From assembly GCA_918797485.1 (NCBI GenBank), contig CAKKNE010000003.1, positions 372,001 through 436,000 of the forward strand: a DNA stretch of 64,000 nucleotides, read 5' to 3'. The translations under genes and the position numbers were made by a program. The notes under the pieces are model-generated. The model worked only from the letters and a program-made list of their open reading frames with translations. It was not told the DNA's origin and ran no database searches. Shown piece after piece: positions 38,458-45,161 of this stretch (the stretch's first letter is position 1; every line of letters begins with the position of its first letter). This DNA comes from Pelagomonas calceolata. Lineage: Eukaryota; Sar; Pelagophyceae; Pelagomonadales; Pelagomonadaceae.

Positions 38458-38806
38458 ATGCTCCGCAAGGTAGTCATCGCTCTTGCGTGCCACGGCGTCA
38501 ACCCTTCAGGCTGTCCGGCTCGAACGCCGAACGCCGCGTCGCGCGCCCGGTCACATTGATTCCTCACAGGCGCTCGGCGCCGCCAACGGCATGGGTTACG
38601 GCGGCGTCGGCAAGTGCGTCATCCCAGATGATGATAATAATCCGCAGGGCAAGTTCGCAGGTGACCGCTGTCAGGCCGTCTGGACAACCGATGACTCCGC
38701 GGCCTGCGAAGTGGACCAGTACGGCTGCCCCAGTGTCGCGTGCGACGGCTCTGACAAACCGTGGTGCATGATGGAAGACGGGCTGAATTGGTGCTACTGC
38801 GAGTGA
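38458..38806 (+). CDS. Small secreted cysteine-rich protein, two exons
   Basis: Exon 1 38458-38484 and exon 2 38570-38806, with an 85-bp intron (GC-AG, phase 0). The spliced 87-residue protein begins MLRKVVIAL|ALGAANGMGYGG, a good signal peptide, followed by KCVIPDDDNNPQG and a C-terminal Cys/Trp-rich segment with six Cys (ACEVDQYGCPSVACDG, KPWCMMEDGLNWCYCE). A GT donor inside exon 1 (AAG|GTAGTC) would also keep frame but would break the hydrophobic core. The mature part resembles small disulfide-rich secreted proteins; no family identified. Confidence 0.6.
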
Positions 38807-38874
38807 GACCGGAACGAGGACGTGACAGATCAGCGCCACCTGTAGATAAGAACATACTTTCGTGATAGTAGTAC

Positions 38875-39726
38875 TTACTCGAAGTCGCACGCCGCGCTCG
38901 CGACGGCCTCCTGCGCGGCCTTGGCGCCCTCGCCCATGGGCGGCGTTTTCGCGATCACCACATTCCTAGAAGCCGCCGGCTCGTTGGCGAAGACCGCCTC
39001 GTACATTTTGGGAGCCGCTTGGGCGACCCACGCGTCGCCCTCGTTCTGCAGGATGACGCTCATTTGTTTATAAGCGTGCCGCCGGTAGCCCCAGGCCTCG
39101 CCCTCCGCCCAAACCACTCCGCCCACGGGCGACTCGATCTTCTTCGTCGACGCCCCTTCCACCTGTTCTAGCCAGTCCGCCAGACTCAGTGACAAAAAGT
39201 CGAGCCACTCGGCGCGCGACTTCAGAGGCATCGCGAAGGCCCCCAACTCGGGTCTTGCCCTAAACACCAACGGTTTTGATGCATCAAGAACCGTCTCGTC
39301 GACCGTCAGCCGGTCGACCATGCAGAATATCCACGCCAAGCGTTCCGCTCGAGCTCCGATCAGATCCGCGATGTCCTTCCTTTGTGAAAGTGGTAGAGAA
39401 AAACCTTGAAACCCTTCCGTGCCATAGATGGAGTGGAAGAGCGCGGCGTCGGTGATGTGTTCCGGTGCGCCCCACGCCCGCAGCACGGATTGGACGCCCA
39501 CTAGATGGTCGTCGAAGGACTCCTCGCCGTTATGTGCTAAAGCCGCCGGCACGCGCTTGCGCATCTCGGCGTGGAGACCGACGTCTCGTTGCGCCCACGC
39601 TTCTCGCTGTGATGCCGGCACATCTCTTAATTCGCGGTACGGCGCCGACGCGTAGGCGCTCTTCGTCGACAGCGTTCTTGAAGCGGGACGGCGCAGTGCT
39701 TGCGCGGCGGTGCGGAGCGCCAGCAT
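38875..39726 (-). CDS. DUF6817-like (HD-type) protein, probably mitochondrial
   Basis: 283 residues. The N-terminus MLALRTAAQALRRPASRTLSTKS is Arg/Ser/Ala-rich without acidic residues, as in mitochondrial presequences. The core NGEESFDDHLVGVQSVLRAWGAPEHITDAALFHSIYGTEGFQG has the His pattern (DHL...LFHSIYGTE) of an HD-like domain of unknown function common in stramenopiles and bacteria. DLIGARAERLAWIFCMVDRLTVDE continues it. A helical C-terminal half follows (EWLDFLSLSLADWLEQVEG). The activity is unknown; HD folds often are phosphohydrolases, but the full catalytic set cannot be verified here. The divergent partner is the HCF101-like gene. Confidence 0.7.
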   Translation of the reverse strand: MLALRTAAQALRRPASRTLSTKSAYASAPYRELRDVPASQREAWAQRDVGLHAEMRKRVPAALAHNGEESFDDHLVGVQSVLRAWGAPEHITDAALFHSIYGTEGFQGFSLPLSQRKDIADLIGARAERLAWIFCMVDRLTVDETVLDASKPLVFRARPELGAFAMPLKSRAEWLDFLSLSLADWLEQVEGASTKKIESPVGGVVWAEGEAWGYRRHAYKQMSVILQNEGDAWVAQAAPKMYEAVFANEPAASRNVVIAKTPPMGEGAKAAQEAVASAACDFE

Positions 39727-39962
39727 CTTAGGTGCTCACTGCCGCGTCGCCACGCGTCGCAAGGGGCTGGATAGCTCTGGGCCTGTCTTCGCGCGTTCCG
39801 CACGTCTCGCACGCGTCCAAAACTGGCGCACGGCACCTAGATCGCGTTGCCAAAAAAGCTGGCTCCCTCCAGCTCTGAAGGCAGAGATACACGCCGGCCG
39901 CTAGACGCCCGCGGACGACAAACGAGACTCGCAGCGCTCAAATCCACGATAAATAACGACGA

Positions 39963-41384
39963 ATGCGGGCCGCAGTAGCACCGCTGCGGCGCCTCGCGGC
40001 CAGACACCACCGCTGCCAAAGCACTGTGGTCGAGCAAGCGCGCGCCCTGCTGCGCGGCGTCGAGGATCCCTTGCTCGGCCGCGACGTCATTACTACGGAT
40101 TGCGTGTCCATAGACCAGCGAGACAACAACTTGCGCGTGACGTTGGACGTGCGGACGGCCGCGCACCCACATGCGCATAAAATAGCGGAACGGTGTCGCG
40201 ACGCGCTCGAACACTTGCGAGGCGTCGAGGAGATCACCATCTCATTACAAGCGAACGGCTTCGGGCGGTCTATCGGAAGGCCCGCGGGCCTCGCTTCAGT
40301 AAGGTCCGCGGTCGCCGTCGCTTCTTGCAAGGGCGGCGTCGGCAAGTCGACAATTTGTACCCAGACTGCATTTGCTCTAGCATCGAAGGGTGCGCGCGTG
40401 GGTGTCGTGGACGCGGACGTGCACGGGCCCTCGATCCCGACGCAACTGAACCTCGAAGGCGCAACCATGGAGCCGTCGCCGGCCGGCGGTCGCTTGGTGT
40501 TGCCCGTCGAGCACAACGGTGTGAGGTTTGCGTCGTTCGGGTTCAAGCGGCCCCATTCTTCAACTGATGAAGGCGTAATAGCGATGCGGGGCCCCGTCGC
40601 CGGCGCCGCGGCGCGGAGACTGCTCAATGCGACGGACTGGGGCGAGCTCGACTATTTACTTGTTGATTTACCGCCGGGTATTGGGGACGTGACGTTGGCC
40701 GTCGCGGCGGAGATCGCGATTGATGGTGCTATCGTGATAACGACGCCGTCGAAGCTCGCGCAGGCCGACGTGGTGAAGGGTTTAGCTTTACACAGAGAGC
40801 TGGGCATCCCCACGCTGGCCGTGGTCGAGAACTTCGCTTCCGTATCTTGTCCCGAATGTGGAACTAGTCATCGCCCGTTGGGTGTTGGCCACGCGGCCGA
40901 GCTCGCGGCCTTGTCGGCGTCGGCCGACGAGGACCTGCCGGGCGTCTTTATCTTACCCATGGACGCTGCTTTAGCGGACGCGAACGAGCGCGGTCTAGTG
41001 GGTGAAGCGCCGCCGCACGCGTCCATCGACGCGCTGGCGTCTTCCATCATACGAAAGGTCTACGCCTACCAGCACGCGATGGTGAATCGCCAGCTCGATG
41101 TCTTGTATGATAAGAACGTGCAGCGCGTCGTCCTACGGCGGTTCACGGAGCAGGGGGCCGCGGAGACATTTCTTAAACCGCAGGACGTCGTCGCGGCCCG
41201 GCGGACCGGCGACGTGCCCGCCGACCTGTCGCCGACGCGCGTGGCCCTCGTGGGCAACAAGAGCGTGGTCTTCGACTGGTCGGACCGCGTCCGCGACGAC
41301 GTGTACGCCGTCGACGATCTGTTGGCGTTGGCCGAGCGGCTTTCTTCACCGGGCCCTGGGCGAGCGGTTCGGGGGAATGATTGA
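39963..41384 (+). CDS. Mrp/NBP35-family Fe-S carrier, HCF101-like
   Basis: 473 residues. The leader MRAAVAPLRRLAARHHRCQSTVV looks mitochondrial. Then comes a DUF59/FeS-assembly-like domain at about 20-100, and the deviant P-loop ASCKGGVGKST near residue 121. Next are DADVHGPSIPTQL, the VDLPPGIGDVTL switch region, ITTPSKLAQADVVKG, and SCPECG near 296. This CxxC differs slightly from the canonical CPxC of cluster binding. The C-terminus has a DUF971-like domain (RVALVGNKSVVFDWSD...AVDDLLALA), which is typical of HCF101 rather than IND1. These proteins carry 4Fe-4S clusters to apo-proteins. Targeting (mitochondrion or plastid) is not settled by sequence. Confidence 0.85.
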   Translation: MRAAVAPLRRLAARHHRCQSTVVEQARALLRGVEDPLLGRDVITTDCVSIDQRDNNLRVTLDVRTAAHPHAHKIAERCRDALEHLRGVEEITISLQANGFGRSIGRPAGLASVRSAVAVASCKGGVGKSTICTQTAFALASKGARVGVVDADVHGPSIPTQLNLEGATMEPSPAGGRLVLPVEHNGVRFASFGFKRPHSSTDEGVIAMRGPVAGAAARRLLNATDWGELDYLLVDLPPGIGDVTLAVAAEIAIDGAIVITTPSKLAQADVVKGLALHRELGIPTLAVVENFASVSCPECGTSHRPLGVGHAAELAALSASADEDLPGVFILPMDAALADANERGLVGEAPPHASIDALASSIIRKVYAYQHAMVNRQLDVLYDKNVQRVVLRRFTEQGAAETFLKPQDVVAARRTGDVPADLSPTRVALVGNKSVVFDWSDRVRDDVYAVDDLLALAERLSSPGPGRAVRGND

Positions 41385-41429
41385 TGTCTAAAATGTTGTA
41401 TTTATTTCGTGCGACCCCAGGGGCCCCTT

Positions 41430-42029
41430 CTAGTAGTCTAAGTCGGCGTCTTGTGCGTCATTGGCATTGTGTGTGTACATATAGACACCCGCATTCCAGC
41501 AATTGCGCAAACCGTCGTGGCTTGAGCTCAAGTAATCAGTCCCATCATCCCCGGGCCTGGCTACGGCACCGTTTCTGAGACTGCATCTCCACTGCTCGAG
41601 ACGCACCAATAACGTGGGGAAACGGTTGGGATGACTCCCGCTCTTAAACAACTTTTCCAAGATAACAGTATCACCCCGGACATCAATAATTTTGTGCCAT
41701 TGATCCATCCCCACTCGGACTCGGGCCGCTCGGTTAAGGTCGAAGTCACTTCCCGAGAGGTTGACAAAACAATTATCGTCGCGTAGACGTAAGACCTCCC
41801 GACGCAGCGCGGCCAATTTGCCGAGGCGCCGCCGCCGATAGAGCACCCCACTGCGTTGGATCTCTTCGTTCGCCGCGTAGAGTGCGCACCCGTTTTTCAT
41901 CCACGGCGCCAAAAACTCAAAGAGGGCGTGATCGCAGGCGGCCATTAGCGCCGCCGGCGCGAGGTGGGAAGTCCGTACGCGCGCTCGGGTGCGCGGCCGG
42001 TCGGACGCCGCGGCGGGAGCTGAATCCAT
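41430..42029 (-). CDS. Hypothetical 199-residue protein
   Basis: Basic, Arg-rich N-terminus (RPRTRARVRTS), then a helical segment MAACDHALFEFLAPWMKNGCALYAANEEIQR and a charged helix RRRRLGKLAALRREVLRLRDDN, with a beta-like C-terminal half (KIIDVRGDTVILEKLFKSG). I recognise no family. The coding frame is continuous and the composition is like neighbouring genes. It ends 45 bp from the HCF101-like stop (convergent) and lies divergent to the proteasome gene. Confidence 0.5.
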   Translation of the reverse strand: MDSAPAAASDRPRTRARVRTSHLAPAALMAACDHALFEFLAPWMKNGCALYAANEEIQRSGVLYRRRRLGKLAALRREVLRLRDDNCFVNLSGSDFDLNRAARVRVGMDQWHKIIDVRGDTVILEKLFKSGSHPNRFPTLLVRLEQWRCSLRNGAVARPGDDGTDYLSSSHDGLRNCWNAGVYMYTHNANDAQDADLDY

Positions 42030-42177
42030 GATGCAATTTAGTAGGGTTATTGGCCGAGGTCGATTCGTATATTAGCGAACCGATCGGATTCTGGGCTATC
42101 TCAAGCACATCCACCGTGGCGGCCGCGGTGGCTCGCGAAACCGCCGGGCTCCCGCGCACAGCTGCGTAAAATTGCGG

Positions 42178-42201
42178 GCTAGCGGCATGTAACACACTAG
42201 C
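42178..42201 (+). promoter_or_regulatory. Oriented upstream element, copy 8
   Basis: Reads GCTAGCGGCA then TGTAACACACTAGC, 173 bp before the proteasome subunit ATG at 42374. The single G-to-C change in the core (TAACACAC) is shared with copy 9. It argues against a simple GTAAGA splice-donor reading. Confidence 0.65.
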
Positions 42202-42373
42202 AAGGAAGGAGGACGGCCGCCGCGGACCATACGAGCTTGTAGCGCGCTTAGCAGACGTGCAAATTGCTCTACGGCTCGCCTTTTTTGTTGCTGAGGACCG
42301 CTGGCTGGTTTGTGCTAGCGCCGGCACCGCGCGCGCGCCTAAGAGGTCGACCCGCTGAGTCGCCGCCGCCGCG

Positions 42374-43156
42374 ATGGCGCGCCGCTACGACGCCAACGTC
42401 ACAACCTTTAGTCCGGAGGGCCGCCTCCACCAGGTCGAGTACGCCGTGGAAGCTATCAACAACGCCGGCACCGCCGTCGGTCTGTTGGCCACGGACGGCG
42501 TCGTCATGGCGGGAGAAAAGCAAAAAGTAACTAAGTTGCTGGAACCCCCCAAGTCCTCCGAAAAAATCTACAAGCTCGACGACCACGCCGCTACTGTAGT
42601 AGCCGGCCTGACCGCGGACGCAAATATACTCATAAACGCGGCAAGAGTCGCAGCAGGACGCTACAAGTACCAGTACGGCGAGCCCATGCCGGTAGAACAA
42701 CTAGTATCCAAAGTCTGCGACCACAAGCAGCTCTACACGCAGTACGGCGGCCAGCGGCCGTTTGGGGTCAAGTTTCTGTTCGCAGGGTACGACTCCCACC
42801 ACGGCTACCAGCTCTACCTCAGCGACCCCTCCGGCAATTACAGCGGATGGCGCGCGACGTGCATGGGCCAGAACGCCAATAGTGGACAGGGCGTGCTGAA
42901 GGCCGAGTACGAGGAGACGATGGACTCGGACGCGTGCGTGAAATTAGCGCTGAAGGTCCTGAACAAGACCATGGAGTCCTTGAGCGCGGAGAACATCGAT
43001 TTATTCGCACTGAAGCGGAAGGACGACGGGACTATGATTCATGAAGTGTATGCGAATGATGTGGTTGCTGCTTTATTAGAGGAGGTCAAGGCCGAGCAGG
43101 AGGCGGCGGATGCCGAGAAGGAGCGGCTCGCGTCCGGTGGGCCGGCGGCGAAGTAG
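42374..43156 (+). CDS. PSMA4: 20S proteasome subunit alpha type 4
   Basis: 260 residues. The alpha-subunit N-terminal signature RRYDANVTTFSPEGRLHQVEYAVEAINNAG is complete. PSMA4-specific stretches follow: SSEKIYKLDDHAATVVAGLTADANILIN, YQYGEPMPVEQLVSKVCDHKQLYTQYGGQRPFGV, and YLSDPSGNYSGWRATCMGQN. The C-terminal KAEQEAADAEKE tail is the acidic/Lys extension typical of this subunit. It forms part of the outer ring of the 20S core, with a structural and gating role rather than a catalytic one. Length is normal, no introns. The start ATG follows a GCCGCC-rich context. Element copy 8 faces it. Confidence 0.97.
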   Translation: MARRYDANVTTFSPEGRLHQVEYAVEAINNAGTAVGLLATDGVVMAGEKQKVTKLLEPPKSSEKIYKLDDHAATVVAGLTADANILINAARVAAGRYKYQYGEPMPVEQLVSKVCDHKQLYTQYGGQRPFGVKFLFAGYDSHHGYQLYLSDPSGNYSGWRATCMGQNANSGQGVLKAEYEETMDSDACVKLALKVLNKTMESLSAENIDLFALKRKDDGTMIHEVYANDVVAALLEEVKAEQEAADAEKERLASGGPAAK

Positions 43157-43190
43157 TCTTGGGAGTTTTCGGTAACATAACGTATACTTA

Positions 43191-44786
43191 TTAGTGCTCA
43201 AATTTGGCCAACTTCGCTAAATGACTCTTGCGCGCCCAGCGGTGCACGCTCTTGCCCGACCCCAGGGCCTTGGCTTTCGAGGACGTGCCGACCCAGGAGG
43301 GCAGCGTAGCGTTATCACCACCTTCTTCAAACACCGTCTCCTCGCGGGTCTCCGCCGTGGGCCCGGCACCGATCACAATAGGAGGTAGTAATGAAGGCGC
43401 GCACGCCACGGGACAGGCAATAACGGCCGGCACGCCGTCTTCACCAACTTTTGTAGAGCACTTGTTCTTTTTCGCGACCCCTTTGCACGTCTTCTTGTCG
43501 CTCCGCCACGCGGGGTCGTCCTTGCCCGTGCGCTTTCGAGGCGTATCCCATAAAGCTTTCGCGTACGTTTGTCGATCCCGAAAGGCCAAAACACGCCTAC
43601 GCCACGTGTCCCGTCGCAGCTCACGATAGTCGTAGGACTCGCGCCGATCTAGGACGGCGCCCCACGCCCTTTCTAGAGTTCGGGCCGTCACCTTCGTCCA
43701 CTGCCTCACAAACACCATGGGTAGATTTCTATACAATTCTACCAATGTCTCGGAGTAGTCCACGAGGGGAACGGCTCCAAAAGACAAAATTTCGTAGTGG
43801 CGGTGGCAGTCCAGGCCCGAACCGATCGGCGAGAAGGCGAACTTCGTCGTTCGTAACTTGTAGAGGTACGACGCTAAGGCTACCGATCTCATGTCATTGG
43901 TCGTATTGCGCGTCTGCTGGAAGCTGCCGTGCTTCCCGCCCGCTAACCGTCGCGCATGGACCTTGGTCGTCCACTCCTCGGCGTTCATGGAGATGGGAGG
44001 CATATCTGTTGTTTGGACGGGAAATTCATTTTCTAGGGAAACGTCACCCCGCTTCAGGGCGTTGCGCAGCTGGTCGAAGGCGAAGGCCCGTTCGTGGTTG
44101 TGGAGCGAGACGTGGGACGCTATTAACGATCGCTTTGTAGAAGTAGAGGCCCAGGCGGCTTCGAGGCCTCGCGCGGCCGCCAGAGTTAAGTGGACACCTA
44201 ATGGTATTTGTTGAACTTTTTCCAAGCGCATCTGCCGTCTTAACCTTTTGGACGAGGACATGTTCCGGGCGTGGGGCGGCGGCGCCCAGTGCTGCGAGAC
44301 GTACCAGGCTTGGAGCTTCGGCTGGGCCAGCAACGCCGCGACGGCGCCGGGGCACGCCTGTTCACAACCCTTCAGGGAGTGGGGGTGGAAGGGCGAGCCA
44401 TTTGCCGCGGTTCCTACTGATGTGAGAGCGTAGGCCTCGATATGCTTGGCCTGCTCGAGCGCCGGCACCGCGACCTCAACAAAGGCACACAACCCACTCG
44501 CATTCCGCTTCGCGACCCGCAAACCGATGACGGGTCGCCGCGGCAACGCCGAGATGTTCCTCACAAAAGCTGCGACACCTTCAGGGCCCGTCGCGCCCGC
44601 GTCGTCGCCGAGCGCGGCGTCGAGCCGATCATCCAACCACTTGCTGAAGTGCGAGTGGACGATCGTCGACGCTGGGGATGCGCCGAGGGCTTCTTTCGCC
44701 TTCTGCCACAGGGCGTCGTCGAGTTTTTCGTCGACGACGGGGGCACCAATGCATATGAAGTGCAGGAGCAGCAGCGCCAGCCGCAT
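43191..44786 (-). CDS. Exostosin-like glycosyltransferase with C-terminal Cys module
   Basis: 531 residues with a signal peptide (MRLALLLLHFICIGAPVV), so secretory. The catalytic-type signature is KFAFSPIGSGLDCHRHYEILSFGAVPLVDYSETLVELYRNLPMVFVRQWTKVT. Algal exostosin-related transferases have this SP.G.G.DchR..E.L..G..P pattern followed by LP.V.V..W. The N-terminal half is less conserved but has the SLHNHERAFAFDQLRNAL segment preceding it. After residue 430 a short Cys-rich module follows (DPAWRSDKKTCKGVAKKNKCSTK...CPVAC), an ShK/SXC-like arrangement that I believe is common next to such enzymes in pelagophytes. Donor sugar unknown. The divergent neighbour is the SEC14-EXPERA gene. Confidence 0.75.
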   Translation of the reverse strand: MRLALLLLHFICIGAPVVDEKLDDALWQKAKEALGASPASTIVHSHFSKWLDDRLDAALGDDAGATGPEGVAAFVRNISALPRRPVIGLRVAKRNASGLCAFVEVAVPALEQAKHIEAYALTSVGTAANGSPFHPHSLKGCEQACPGAVAALLAQPKLQAWYVSQHWAPPPHARNMSSSKRLRRQMRLEKVQQIPLGVHLTLAAARGLEAAWASTSTKRSLIASHVSLHNHERAFAFDQLRNALKRGDVSLENEFPVQTTDMPPISMNAEEWTTKVHARRLAGGKHGSFQQTRNTTNDMRSVALASYLYKLRTTKFAFSPIGSGLDCHRHYEILSFGAVPLVDYSETLVELYRNLPMVFVRQWTKVTARTLERAWGAVLDRRESYDYRELRRDTWRRRVLAFRDRQTYAKALWDTPRKRTGKDDPAWRSDKKTCKGVAKKNKCSTKVGEDGVPAVIACPVACAPSLLPPIVIGAGPTAETREETVFEEGGDNATLPSWVGTSSKAKALGSGKSVHRWARKSHLAKLAKFEH

Positions 44787-45161
44787 GGCTCGCGGGGCAG
44801 CCGGCTTACGGCGCGGAGGGGCGGTCCATGAGTCCTGCTGGCCGCGTCGGCAGGCGTGGGCAGCGCTTCGAGCCCAAAGCCCAAAAAAGGCAAGCTGTTA
44901 GCGTGAGAGACACTCTAGCTGGCACTTCTTGTGAAATTTGATCGCACGCGCGCGCGCGTGGTATTTCAAATAAGTCGTTGCGGCAGCCGCCGCGGACCAT
45001 CTCGCCGAGACGGCCAGCCACAGCGCGCTGCCCCTTGGTTCCGGCTCACTGCCACCCAGATAAAAATATTCTTCCGGCTGAAGCCGCGCTGCACACGCCG
45101 TCGCGCTGCCCCACCTGGATAAAAGTACTCTGCGCATCAGCCTAACGCGACGAGCAGCAGG
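44787..45161. other. Divergent intergenic region with degenerate element
   Basis: At 44897-44919 GTTAGC, GTGAGAGACACTCTAGC resembles the oriented upstream element (compare copy 7) and would point to the gene at 45162, 243 bp downstream. Two GATAAAA/GGATAAAAGTAC A/T-rich phrases lie at about 45058 and 45117. The match is weak, so it is not counted in the 12 copies. Confidence 0.35.

Noticed and set aside
41020-41045. Introner core at GCGTCCATCGACGCGCT
   Set aside because: It lies in the continuous coding frame of the HCF101-like gene (..HASIDALAS) with no splice junction needed.
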